Counted from the first letter of the stretch, positions 50,013-62,056 are shown. The stretch: 64,000 nt of DNA from Panaeolus papilionaceus (GCA_015501605.1 JADNRZ010000014.1:1054001-1118000), one strand, 5' to 3'. Numbers and translations: made by a program. Notes: generated from the sequence alone by a model not told the origin.

Positions 50013-50042
50013 ATTCCGTCAAAATGCATGCACACCCGTTGC

Positions 50043-50050
50043 TTATATAT
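50043..50050 (-). promoter_or_regulatory. TATA box of the GH43 gene
   Basis: TATATAAG on the minus strand lies about 31 nt before the first ATG (50012). Transcription starting 25-35 nt downstream would begin at or near that ATG, which favours the second ATG (50000) as the real start. Confidence 0.5.
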
Positions 50051-51923
50051 GTTTTATACTTCATCGTCGCAAAATGTTCGGATTGAGCTGCAAGCAATGA
50101 GCTGGGTACGATGACAAGGTCATCGGCAAAGCGGGTACGGGTGTTTAGATGAACAGCGCATTGTGACGTTTAGGAGAAATGTTCCATGTAATGAAGCGCG
50201 GCTACTGTGAGAGAAGTACCATATTCATCGCCATGAAGTGGATGAAGGAGGTCACAAGAAACAGTTGGAGGTGGGTGCAATTGAGTTTCTCCAGAGACCC
50301 ATTCTTCCGGTGATTCGATGTTTATGATGTACCAGCCACATTTTATGAAGGAACGTTATTTATAACCTAAAGATATATTTTTGAGGTCAGGAAGAAGCGC
50401 CGGTCTCATGGCTTATCCAAGGAGATGGTGGTTGGATACAAGATAGGAACAACGAGGGAGCTAAATTTTCTAGCCCAACACAACACCAACAACGGCGATA
50501 GCTTCCGATGCAAACACCATCTCAACGGCCCGCGTCTGTGCCAAGTCACTTCGTCAACGGGCTTCCTCATGCGAGCTCACATGTATGACGTTTAAACAGT
50601 TCATCCAATATAGAGCATCGTAACGACCAAGCTCTAAGAAGTTATCCCTTGAAAATTCCGTCCTCAAGATGGCCATAGGTTGTTAAAAAGCATTTCAATT
50701 TTCCATCTCATCTTTGTCGGCTTCGTTCGTATTAGGCTCGGAGATTCATCAACATACCCCATGATACCTTCACCTTTCGACCGCTGGATGTGAAAAGGTC
50801 GGAACAAGAATTTTGTGGTGACGTTATATTGCGGCAAAAAGAGACGGAGAGGGGGTTCATTTCATACGGAGTTGAAGAACCTCTGCGAGTCAGGAGGAGT
50901 GTTGTAGACAGAGTAAGGAGAGCGCCTTAGCTAGATTTTTGAGCAGTCTGAAGCTGGATTCAATATTTGTGCGTATGCATGTATGGGTGCGTACGAGAAA
51001 CTATTTAGGCATGGGTCACCATCGACATTAAGAGACTCGATGCAAAAGTGTACCCGTTCTCTGGGTATGTCAGAAATAAAGAAAGATGCGATTTTGGCTC
51101 TACGTTTTAGTTCATAGAGTAAAGTATAATAACATATGCTCATCATCGTGTCTCCTAACTGGGTGATAATGATCATATGTGGACTAATTGCCAACTTTAG
51201 AAACGCGGGAATAAATGCTGTCCCAGTCTTCAGGTTACGCAAAGCTCCAAAACCGGTGTAAACGAACCAGTATCTTAATACCTGGTGGGAACACTTTTCG
51301 CCCCGAATCTTCGCTGGGGGTACGCCCTCGAACGAAAATCTTACTACAACCAAGTGTAGCCTATAACGTGTTCGTCCATTGTGCAGCCCCAGTAAGGCCA
51401 ACACGTCCTAGTAACGGAAGCCATTCTGAGTAATGGGCATGTATCGATACGACGAAGTCAACGTGAGAACGTGTGTCACCGATATCTGCATTTGCCCAAG
51501 GTTCTCTGTTGTTACAATATGATAAAGGCTCGAATTGAAGATGCCGAGGTGGACTAGGATGCTCCACAGAAGAAATATGCCCTCGAAAGGGCCATCGACG
51601 TAGATACCTAATTTCTACTTTAGTCTAATTTGAATCGAACAATCCGTTAAATTCCGTCGACATTCATTTCGGCGCTTATTCACGAGGCACAAACCCGAAT
51701 GTAATTTCTCGCCTAATGGTCCATTCAACAATGTCGTAACGACATTCTGTCACAAAAGGCTTTGAGAAAATATACAGGCAACTCACTCTAGCGTCATTGG
51801 ACCACCGTCGTTACAAGGGCAGCGTGTCGCTAAATGGCAATAGGGCCTGCACATCCTGTCCCAAGTCGGTACGGAACGACCCCAGCTTGCGTTGTTTGTC
51901 TACGACAATGGACGTCAGAGAAG

Positions 51924-51930
51924 TATAAAA
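51924..51930 (+). promoter_or_regulatory. TATA-like element without an evident gene
   Basis: TATAAAA is followed by a C/T-rich leader-like stretch. No matching coding region was found before the minus-strand gene at 52512, so it may be a relic or a non-coding promoter. Confidence 0.2.
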
Positions 51931-52511
51931 CCCCTCGAGATTTGAACTTGTATCCCTCCCAACTTCCCTTGCCACTTGTCCTCTTCATACAACTTCTTCG
52001 AGTTCACTTGTTTAAACATCTCCACTACGACATTACATTTAACATCGTCGATCTTGCCTTGCCCGCGGAACAATGGGAATGTCATCTATAACTCTGCACG
52101 TTAATCCGCTACTGACATAAATGCTATACAGGTTGTTGATGGTAAAATTCCTTCGGGAATGTAACAAGAGCGACGGGTGGATAACACTCGAAGGGCATGG
52201 CATCACAGTCTGATTTTAACCTCCTTAAGCTTATAATTATCTCAATCCACCTTCGCTTTGGGCGCCTAACAACTGTCACAATCCTAATTACAACTCAAAA
52301 AGCTCCCCCACAACGCCAGACAAACCTCTCACCCGATCGACCCTTTCGCACGCGCCAAGACCATATCACACTCACTGTTCTCTAAACTCCAAACCCACAA
52401 CAAAGCCAAGAAAACAAATCAATTACAACCCTGTATCTAAAATACACATCCTAAATTAAATCTCAACAACAACAAGATACCTCAACACCCTCCTCCACCC
52501 GTAATAGTAAA

Positions 52512-55500
52512 TCACACATCATCCTCCCAATCATCAGGCACATCCTCTCCCCCACCGCCATGCCCACCCGCATTCCCGCTCACCGCGCTCACACCTGCCC
52601 CCGCCCCCGCCTGTGCACTCGCAGCAGCAGCACGCACCAAATGCGGAGGCCTATACGCTCCTCCCCCACTTCCCCCGCTCGTCATACCATCCACATTAGC
52701 AGTGGTCGTCGGAGTCGTACTCCTCCAACTCGGTTTATTCAACGCCTCAACAGGCTGCTGCAACCACGCTGATGCACTTTGTTTAGCTGTCGTTGTGGAG
52801 GTGGAGGTGAGGGGGGTACGAGAGACGATGGAGGTCCAGCCTCGGCCTACTCCGTTGGCAGTTGATGATGTCGTGGGACCGGGTTTCGATGAGAATGATG
52901 ATCCAAAGGCTGAGGAAGTGGAGGAAGGTGTGGTGGGACGTAATGTGCGTAGGTCTGCTAGTTTACCTAACGACGACGAGGACGCGGATGGATTAGACAC
53001 ACCACCGCCAGAGGAAGACCCAGAAGAGAGCGAGACGACATATGCTGATAACGTCGGATTCGGGATTCTCGTATCAACCCTCCGGATGATCTGCACACTG
53101 TAAAGAGTGACATTACCGTCAGTTTCATGGTGCTTCAAATGAAAAATCAAGGGAAGAAATAAACGAACCTCCTATTAGGGTCCACATCCACCATCTGCGT
53201 GTCCATCCTATACACAGCCGCGAGGTCATGCACAAACTTCCTCCGTTCAATCGTCATATGCGGCAGAACCTGATGCTTCTTCAGTCCTCCTCCCAGTCCT
53301 CCCTCTCCCGTTCCCGTTCCTCCACCTCCACCCGCCCCTCCTGGTCCCTCTTCGCCAACAAATTCCTTAAACGCCTTCTCCACAACCCCCACAAACCTCA
53401 TATTCGCCTTCGCGAACCCCACAAGTTCATCACTATAACTAACCCCACTCAAGCTCCCCGCATTTGCATTCAACAACGCCGCATCCCGCTTCTCCGGCGC
53501 AATGCCCAGCGCATCTGCGAGTCGCGCGTTGCGTTTCGCGATTTGACATTCCGTGGTGCACTTCAGGCTCGTAGTCGTCGCAGTTGTAGTCGCACTACCA
53601 GATGAAGCATCGCTAGCGCTAGCACTCGCCGACGTCCTCTTACACCTCACGCTCTGCTTCAACCGCCCACACGCACACGTCACCTGTACCAGCGCCGCAC
53701 AGGGCTCCGACTCGTCGCATGCGGCGGGTGCATGGCATGGGAGTGTACACGGGTGATGCAGTGGCAGGCATGATTTTCGTGATTTGCCGCAGGGGGCGGT
53801 ACAGGGCCCGCAGGCGTCGGCGTGGCAGAGTCTGTCGCAGTGGTGGAAGCCGCAGGAGAGGAGTCTGTGCAGAGAGGGGGGGCAGTATTAGGTTTTGTAA
53901 GAGGAAATGGTAAGAACAAAGCCACTCACTTTCCACACCCCACCCCACACCCAATCTTCTCCCTCGCCAAACTACACCTCACATTCATAACCCTCCGCTT
54001 CCCACACGCACATTCCCTTTCACTCAACATCACACACGGCGGACACCCCGTCGTGCTCAAATCATGACACGGATGCGCGCTATTCACATGGCCGCAGCCA
54101 CTCGGGTTCATGGGGATTGGGCAGGGATGGGGGCACCTGATAACTGTCCCACACGGGATGGGCGGGTCGAGAATCGTGCGTCCGCAGGGGCAGATGGCCT
54201 CCTCGAATGACGACCGTAAACAGGGCCTGCAGGGCCCCTTGTGGTCCTTCTCCTCGCACCGATGATTCCCGCAGCTGAGCATCTTACCACACACCAAATC
54301 GCACTCATGCAGACCACCCCTCTCTTCGCCTACGCCTAGCGCTGTCGGGTCTTCGGAGGGGTTGTTGGGGTTCACCCGCCGTTTGGCCTTCTTGGATTGC
54401 GCCGCCATCCCCAGCTGCGCCAGCGGACAGCAGAGTCGCCGACACTGATGTCGCCCACAGGCGCGTAGCGCAGGGCACGGTTTGTCACATAGGAACTCTT
54501 TTTCCTTCAACACTCCTACTCCTACTCCTACTCCTACCCCTGATCCTGATGCTGAAGACGTCACCGTCAACATCAACGCATCTGCTACTGAGCCCTCCTC
54601 ATACGCCTCCCAACACCACACCTCCCTCACGCTAATCCCACACCGACACGGTCTGCTGATCTTCACCATACATGGCGGGCAGGCGCCGGCGTGACATGTA
54701 GCCTCGCATGGATGACCGCATGCGAGGTGTGGTTTGAGGCATTTGTGGGTGCAGGTGGGGATGGGGGAGGTACAAGAGGTGCGTGGGGGGAAGGTGTACT
54801 TTTGGGTGAGGGTTGAAGGGGATGATGAGGATGAGGATGGGGATGAGGAGAGGGAAGGAGGAGGCGCGATCCTGCTCTTCCCACATGGACAATGCGTCAC
54901 TACGTCTGGTGAAAGCGGACAATGCGCGGGTGTGGACGACGGGGTGTGGCATGATTTTTGGCATTTGTGGATTTGACAGTCGAAGGGTCTGCAAAGTAGA
55001 GTTTTTAATCAGTCATTGTCAATAAATCTTGAATAGAGAACGATAAAAAAACATGAATGAAACACTAACCTCTCACAAATCTCATCACACCCAAACCTCC
55101 CCACCCACTCCTCCTTGCCAGTCTGGGTTTCAACAACACTACCCACCCCCTCCCCCTCCCCACACCTAACCTCCCTCTCCTCCCTCCCACACCAACACCT
55201 TGCCTCCTCTCTCACCTCACACCTCCCACACTCGCCCTCATGACACAGCTCCTCACACCTGTGCTTTCCACAACTGAGGGTGCGATTACACATCTTGCCA
55301 CACGTCAGCACCCGCCTCCCACTACTCGCACTATGATGGCCACCCAACGCAGAGGAGGCATCCCCCCCACACCGATACGTGATCACCTCCCGCCGCGGGC
55401 ACGGGCACTCTACGCTCGTCGTCACACCACACGGAGGACACGGCCCAGGGTGGCACGTCAGCGGACATGGGTGCGCGCACCCGCCTTGGGCCTCGGAAGG

Positions 55501-56863
55501 GCGGCGGCGGGAACAGGTGTTCCCGCAGGAGTGGGGCGTGGTGAGGCGCGTGGGTTTGGGTTCGGAGGTGGAGGAGCAGAAGCACCTGTACAGTAGGGGG
55601 GTTGAGAAGGGGGTTAGTCGTTGTGTTTTTTGCGATAAAAAAATAGATGAATGAATGAATGGATGAATATTATACTCACCAATACCCACTCGGCACCACC
55701 TCTCTCTTCACCTGACACCCCGGACACCTCCAATCCCCACTCCTCTCCTCGCCTCTCGCCCTCCACGCCTCCCTTACATCCTTAACGCTCTTCTCAGCCC
55801 ATGAGCGGATACATTTAACATGGAAGCTCTTCCAACAATATTGCTGTCCGGTTCCTGTGCCAGTATGGCTAGCCTCCCCCTCACCAATAACCGCCGCCTC
55901 AGGTCCACAGCTCCAAATCGCCTGCTCAGGCCTCAACGGCGAGAAACAGATCAAACAATCCGGGTACGGCGGTGTGCTCAGCCCTCTGATCAGGCTCGAC
56001 GTGAGGTCGTCGCCCTGCGGCAGATGCGCGCGGGGGTTGGGTTTTGGTCTCGTTGAACGGGATGAGGCATCACCAGCTTGGGCCTCGGAATCGGGCTTGG
56101 TGAGCGATGAGCCGAAGTTGGCTCTGCGTCGATTTTGGGTTTGGTTTTGAGAAGGTTGATGGGGCGTGCTAGATGTAGGATCATTGGAAGAAGAAGGGTG
56201 AGGACCTTGTTTACGTTGACGATTCCGCTGGTTCTGATTCTGATTCTGGTTCTGGGTGGGATTGCCACCCTCGTTGCGTCTGGGTCTCGTGTTCGCATTC
56301 GCATTTCCACCTGGATTGCGGTGATTCTGCGCTGTCCCCGTAGCATTGTCCTGCGCTTCACCTGCGTTGGTGCTCGCACGAGGATGGGGATGAGGTCTCG
56401 GTGTCGACCTCCCTGATCCCGGTCCTGAATCAGCAGGACTATTCGTATTCGTATTCGCGTTGGTGCTGCCCTCCCCCCGATTCCTATTCTGATTCCGCTT
56501 CGTGCGCTGACGTGGTTTACGGGGTTCACCATCTGCGGGTGTACCGTCAGCGTTGGGGTGCGGACGCTGGGTATTCCCGGGGGTAGTTGGGCGGGAGTTG
56601 GGGTTAGGACGACGACGGGACTAATTCAAGTATTTAAAAATTATAGAATAAGAAAATAAAGAAGAGAAAACGAGGGATTAGCAGCTGAGAGATGATGATG
56701 AGATGCGCAAGAAACGTACCTGTCCCCGTCCTCCTCCTCTGGTTGCACCACTCTGAGTTTGAGTATGCGTCAATTCCTCTGCTCGGAGCGTATGGCTCGA
56801 CGAGTCAGAAACGACGTGCGTCGCAGTCTGTGTCGTAATAGTAGAACCACTGGTAGACTCCAT
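52512..56863 (-). CDS. NFX1-type zinc finger protein with RING-like domain
   Basis: Six exons (56863-56720, 56620-55680, 55585-55070, 54988-53930, 53864-53169, 53097-52512) give 1313 residues in frame. The N-terminal 260 residues are Asn/Gln/Arg/Pro-rich and disordered. A RING/PHD-like Cys-His domain starts at CLICFSPL (about 270) with FHVKCI and WRCPGC. Then come repeated NFX1 zinc fingers of the C-x-H-x3-C type (for example CGNTCSRRRPSE, CGHPCEATCHAGACPPC, CGKHRCEELCHEGEC), through about residue 990. An R3H-like segment follows (MTIERRKFVHDLAAVYRMDT) with SVQIIRRVDTRIP, then a Ser/Gly/Ala-rich tail ending DDWEDDV. Homologues are human NFX1, fly shuttle craft and yeast Fap1, ubiquitin-ligase-like regulators that may act on transcription or rapamycin response. 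The order of domains is as expected. Confidence 0.9.
54512..54540. repeat. Coding hexanucleotide repeat (CCTACT)n
   Basis: About four tandem copies inside the NFX1-type gene encode an alternating Gly-Val run (GVGVGVGVGV) on the minus strand, between two zinc-finger blocks. Confidence 0.85.
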
Positions 56864-58375
56864 GATGGCAGAGATGTGCCTATGTAGTCGTATAGCTGTT
56901 GAGCTGTCTGTTGGTCTAGTAGATAGAAAAAGTGTGAAACTAGGGTATGAGTAACTCTCCAAGTACTCTTCTTGATTGTCGTGAACGACGATGACGAAGG
57001 TAAGGATGAGCAGTCGAGGAAAGGTGATAAAGTTGAAGTAAAGATGTGAAAGAAATTAAATGCCGCAAACGCAAAATCGGTAATCTATAAATCAGCCGCT
57101 TACAAATGAGTCAGACTCATGCAGGCACAGCCACCGGGGCCGTCTCCCTTGTTGCCCCTTGCCGATGGGCTCTTTTACATAGACTCAACCTGATGGAGGA
57201 GTCATTTCGTTTTGTGTGCTGTGCTTGTCATCGTCCCCGATGCCGTGGTGGGTGGAGGGAAGGGTGGTTGCGATGCGATGAGTGGAAGGAAATAGTTTAC
57301 CCGTGAGTGTGTTGTTTTATTTTACTACAGAGTCCATTCTCATTTCTAATGCAATGTTTATCAGAGTTGTTTAGTCTAGTTGCGACGAAATACTAGAACG
57401 TTCCTGCATATCATGAGTGACATATTGGAATCATCCAAAATGATGCTAAATGAACATGAACATCTAGCTCCCGTATATTGCGATCCGTAGTGACGCGTCT
57501 CAAAGTTAGGTTGAATTGAGAGCTAGAGCCAGAGCTCGTACTAACACTCTAAGACGACAAGGCAGATTTACCCCGGATTTTGGTTTACGTCGCTAGCTAG
57601 TGGTGAGTCGTAATGTGTGGTTGATCATCAGGATACTGAGGATGTCTAGTCGTACTTTGACCTTGACAGGACACCCGCATTCGCGACTTAGGCTAACGTC
57701 CAAGTCAAGTTTACACCACGTTTGTCACCGCCGTGTTAAGCTCTAGCTCGACATCCTACCTTGACTTAAGTGGACCTGCACACCTGCCTCCCATTGAACA
57801 AATGGAAGAGAGACGTTGTGTTATGTTGAACTAAACGACGTCGCGTGGACACAATGCCTCCTATCCTACCCCCCAATCCAATCAACGCGTTGATTCCATC
57901 CATCCATCCAAGTTTTCACCTTCCAAAAAATGCTCAGCCTGCTCAGCCGCACCAAGATTACACCAGGTGCAAAGCAAATTTATGAATGGTCCAATAATTC
58001 ACTATCAACGCCAATCCATACGTCGGGCATCGGGTTCCATATCATCCCTAACCCGTTCATTCATTCATTCAATTCATGCATGTCAAATTACACCCCTCTC
58101 CACCTCATCACGCCAATGCTAATCATAATCATAAACCTGGGTTGTATGTACACATACATGCGATAGCTCTGTCCCTGGCACCGGATCGCATGGTATGATA
58201 GATATGTACACGCTGCTATCTATGCTCCCCTCTCCCTCCCCTCTTTTTCTCTTGGCTCTCCCTCTCTCGTTCTCTCATTCTTGACTACCTCGCCTTCGAC
58301 CCCCCACTCTCTCCCCCTTCCACTCTCTTTCTTTCTCCCCGGAGTTGAATCCACACTCTCTCAACTGTAACGAGG
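56864..58375. other. Divergent promoter region, NFX1-type gene and GT61 copy B
   Basis: No gene is seen in these 1.5 kb. A perfect 10-bp inverted repeat (57520-57529 and 57740-57749) and a long C/T-rich run (58225-58345) before the copy B start are the only structures noted. Confidence 0.5.
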
Positions 58376-60693
58376 ATGTTCCTCAAACGCCACATCCTGC
58401 TCTCTCTCCTGCTCCTCTCCCTCCTCATCATCCTCACCCTCACCTCCCTCCTCACCTCCTCCTCACCCTCCTACCGCCCCTCTTCCTTCTCCTCGCATCG
58501 CCCTCCCAAGGCCTCCCGTCCGAACCTCAAGGTTCCACTGGGCTCTGACGAGTACCCGAACGGCATTGTCAATGGGAATGGCAATGCGAATAAAAACAAG
58601 AAATCCAAGTACAACCCCACATCATGGCTCACGCTCCCCTTTCTCTCATCTACGCCTAGCTCGTGGTACCCCATGCCTCAGAGCGAGCGGTTTGAGAGTG
58701 TGGTTCGGGAGACGGCGGAGCCTTTGCAGCAGCATGGGCACGGGGGGATGGAGGGATATGCGGTTTATGAGGGGGTGTATATGCGCGATGGGATGTTTTA
58801 TGTTGTGCGCAAGGGCGGGAGGGGGTGGTGGGGGAGGGGGATAGTAAGGTGGGGGATATGAAGGGGATGGGTGAGGTTGGTGCTTTTTGATTTTCTTAGA
58901 TGCAGGTGGAGATGGAGGACTGATGCGTTTTGTTTCGCTGTAGAATTTGAGATATATCACCCCGGAGCAGGCTAAAACTGTCCTTGGAGAGTATGTGATC
59001 CCCATCCACGGGACGAGTTTTATTTTTTGGGATGAGGGGGGAGTTGGGATGGTGCGTTTTCATTGAAGAACATGGTGCTTATTGATAAATGTATTGACAG
59101 GACTACTACACCTGGTGGGCCCACCTCATCCTCGGCTCTATGCGCGTCTACGCGTCGCTTTCGCTCATCAAGGGGCAGAAGACGCCGTTAGATGAGCCAG
59201 CGAGGTTTATGGTTCCTGTAAGCATCACCCTTCCTCCTCTCCCTTGATTTTCAACAAGCACTGACATGAACAAAACCCTAGCACTCCCCCTCCCCCTCCC
59301 CCTCCCAAGCCCACATATCCCTCATGCGCTCCACATTCCCCTCATCGCCTATCGAAGGCAAAGAAGCATGGACGGCGTACAAAGACACCGGGAGCGCGTA
59401 TGTCTGGGAGCGCCTCGTCCTCGTCAGCCCTCCTCGTAATCTTTCAGCACCAGCGACGTCCCACACCCTAACCCTAACCACGCCCCCTCCCCTCCCCTTC
59501 TGGTCCCCCTCCAACATCGCACCACTCTCAACGTGCTCGGATACCTGCCCCTTCTCACCCCCGACGGCCGGCTCGTCGTCTCGTCCCTCCCTAGAGAAAT
59601 GAGAGGCGGGGGGTGGGTTGGGGATGAGAGGAGGCGGGGTGGTTCTGTGCATGTCGGCGATTCGGGCGACGGGGGTTTGGAGGGAAGCAGAGGCGGGGGT
59701 GGGGGTGGGAGCACGGTGTTGCCGTTAGTGACGCTGTTGATGCCGAGGGGGGCAGGTCTAGGGCAGAGGTTGGATAAAACTTCGTATGATGAGTTGAGGG
59801 TTGAGCTGAGGAGGTTGGAGTGGGTTGGTGTTGTTAGGTTTAAAGAGGTCAAGGTTGATGTGACAGGGTTTGTTAATGGAGTGGGAGGGGTGCGGGAGGT
59901 GATGCGGGTTGTGGGGGAGAGCGCTGTATGTCCTCTCTTTGTAGCATAAACAAGACAGCTGACGTTTATTTTTGGTTTGGATAGGTCCTGATTTCGACGC
60001 ACAACCCGTCATTAATCGTACGTCTCTCCCTCTCCCTCTCTCTGGCATTAAATAATAACCCATAACACCCCCACAGAACCAACTATGGATGCCCTCCACG
60101 CCGCGAAGCAGCATAATCGAGATCTTTACCCCCGGGGTGTATGATGAGCGGTATGCGGTGCTGGGTAGGAATGTGGGACATGAGGTGCCTTGAATTCTTT
60201 TTCAACCGTTGTACTTATGTTAATGCTAACGCTAACGCGATTTAAACAGCACTACACGATGTGGAACACGACGTATACTGCGGATCCTACTGCACTTCTG
60301 GATGGAGATACGCTGTTGGGCGAGGGGCTGGGGAGGAGGGAGGATGCTAAGCCCAAACCGCAGACCAAGGAGGATTCCAAACCGAAGGAAAAAGTCGACG
60401 ACGAGCCTCAGGCTCCTGCTAAACCCAAGGAGAAGGTGGACGAGAAACACATACCCGAGCCCGATCCAAAACCCGAAGTTATACCCCAACCCAAACCCGA
60501 CACTAATCCCCCTCCAAAAGAGCCTCCCAAAGCCTCAAACCAAGACAACGTTGACGTTAAAGCTTCTGAACCGCCGAAGAACACACTGGCAGACAGTGGA
60601 GGAGTCAAAGTCTCTGGAAAGGCGGTGGCACAACTTGTGAGGTGGATATTGACGCGGAGGATGGATGAGGAGGAGGATGTGGTTTATCGGTAG
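58376..60693 (+). pseudogene. GT61-like glycosyltransferase, copy B, with apparent one-base frameshift
   Basis: Exons 58376-58843, 58944-59051, 59101-59217, 59282-59925, 59985-60017, 60077-60184 and 60250-60693 match copy A in order and phase. An N-terminal membrane anchor (ILLSLLLLSLLIILTL) predicts a Golgi type II protein. Exon 4 is 644 nt, one short of a multiple of three, though both flanking introns are phase 0. Its first part reads to FWSP and then continues as LQHRTTLNVLGYLP only after a frame change in the C5 run at 59505-59509; copy A reads FWEPLRQRLVKNMLGYLP at that point. The HGN motif of copy A is THNPSLINQLWMP here. The end carries an extra Lys/Pro/Glu-rich tail of about 130 residues. 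The shift may be an assembly error or a real lesion, so 'pseudogene' is provisional. Confidence 0.7.
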
Positions 60694-61025
60694 TAGGATG
60701 AGGATAAGGGTGGGTGAATTGAGGAGAGAGGGTTGTTTTATTCGTTAACTATTTAAAATTTTAATTTGAGAAAACTGGATTACGGACTTGGGTAATACCT
60801 ATTGTAACTGTATATTGTAATTTTAATGCTGCCTATTTCTCACTGCGTAATCATCAGAATAAGCAAATTGGAATCCAACGAGATGAACCCGAACTCTTGA
60901 GTGTAGTGAAGTGAATCGTACAAACTTCCTCCTGATTTATGTAAACTGCAAGCCCTACAATACATACACACAAATACATAGCACATACTACCCATCCCCT
61001 GGCCATAAACACCCACCCACTCACT
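60694..61025. other. Convergent intergenic region
   Basis: This contains the 3' ends of GT61 copy B (+) and the CCDC137-like gene (-). It is AT-rich around 60730-60830. No gene is seen. Confidence 0.55.
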
Positions 61026-62056
61026 CTACTCCTCCCTCTCCGCCTCCTTCGCCCTCGCAGCCTTCAACTCCCTATACCTCAAAATCGCCTTCTCCCTCTC
61101 CCTCTCCATCATCAATTTCTGCGCCATCGACAGCACCCCGTCTCCCCTCCCCATGGCTGACCCGCTCGCAGACGTCGGCGCAGCCCCACGGGGGAGCTTT
61201 TTGAATTCAGGAGGCGCCATGGCGATGTCGTTGAGCCTTTTGGGTGCGGATGAGGAGAGTGTGGCGAATTCTTTGGGTTTGGAGGCGTGTTTGTCCACGG
61301 GTGGTGGGGGGGATGAGGATTTTGCTCGTTTTGATTTTTGATTTGAGGATTTACGACGGGAAGAGTCGTCATTGTCGGAGGAGGCTTCTGAGTCTGAGTC
61401 AGGGTGTGCTCGTTTTGATTTCGCTTTTGCCTCTCGCTCCTTTTTAGCTTGTATTTTCGCCTCTTTCTCTTCTTTGACGGAGTTTCGTACCGCTGCTCGG
61501 GAGGCTTGAACTGCGGATTTGACCAATGGGCGGAGGTCGTCTTCGACTCGCCTGTTTTATGGAAAGTTGATGGGTAGGGCAAGAGTTCAGCTCGTTTTGG
61601 GATGTAAAAGCGAAAAAAGCACGGAATAAAATAAAATAAAAGGTAGAACCCACCTATTAAAATGCTGAATACTCTCCCCTGGCTGAATCTTCAGTGTCGT
61701 CGCTTTGCCCTTGCTCTTGCCTTTCCCATTACCATTCGCATCATCGCCCTTCCGTCTCTTCCCTTCTCTCCCCTCCTCACCCTCCGCCTTTCTCTTCTTA
61801 AACTGATCCCGAATAGCGATCGCGTTCAGTATCCGATGCGCAGATTTTGGCATGGCTTCATCTGTGAGTGCGCTTTTGGTAGGTGCGAGATCTGTCCCTC
61901 TTGGATTGTCAGTTCAGGTTTGTATGCTGTGGTGAGAGGGAGATGAAAAGGCGAGAGCAGGATGACGGGGGTAAAGATAAGATGCGACGTGATGTGTACT
62001 TACTGCTCTGATTTCGTCTTTTCGCGAATGCTGCGTTTGGCTTTTTTATGCGGCAT
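61026..62056 (-). CDS. CCDC137-like nucleolar protein
   Basis: Three exons (62056-62004, 61899-61654, 61551-61026) give 274 residues in frame. It begins MPHKKAKRSIREKTKSEQGT and is very basic, with Lys/Arg-rich runs (QFKKRKAEGEE, GKRRKGDD) that look like nucleolar localisation signals. The middle is a charged helix (EEKEAKIQAKKEREAKAKSK), followed by a Ser/Asp stretch. The end has the pattern PPEFKKLPRG then MAQKLMMEREREKAILRYRE, resembling the C-terminal signature of CCDC137 ('rqrivEEERErAvqaYRaLK'). Human CCDC137 is a nucleolar/chromosome-periphery protein; the fungal role is probably in ribosome biogenesis, by inference only. Divergent or paired promoter signals are not obvious. Confidence 0.75.

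Larger units (their letters stand above)
50013..52511. other. Gene-poor 2.5-kb region
   Basis: The left end holds the GH43 promoter. A TATA-like element (51924-51930) and a 5'UTR-like pyrimidine tract follow at 51950-52020, but the first ATG in good context (about 52073) opens only 16 codons. A 157-codon minus-strand frame (50931-51404) has no family features. Confidence 0.4.

Noticed and set aside
50931..51404. 157-codon minus-strand frame
   Set aside because: No recognisable family, signal or splice partner in a gene-poor stretch.
59429..59440. GTAATCTTTCAG read as a tiny intron to explain the copy B frame change
   Set aside because: It is 12 nt, too short to splice, and being a multiple of three it would not change the frame.
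59400..59451. GTATGT...TTTCAG as a 50-nt intron in copy B exon 4
   Set aside because: It would fix the frame but delete YVWERLVLV, which aligns with FTFERALIV in copy A, so it is more likely coding.
59462..59478. Telomere-like CCCTAACCCTAA
   Set aside because: Only two units, inside a coding exon; not an interstitial telomere.
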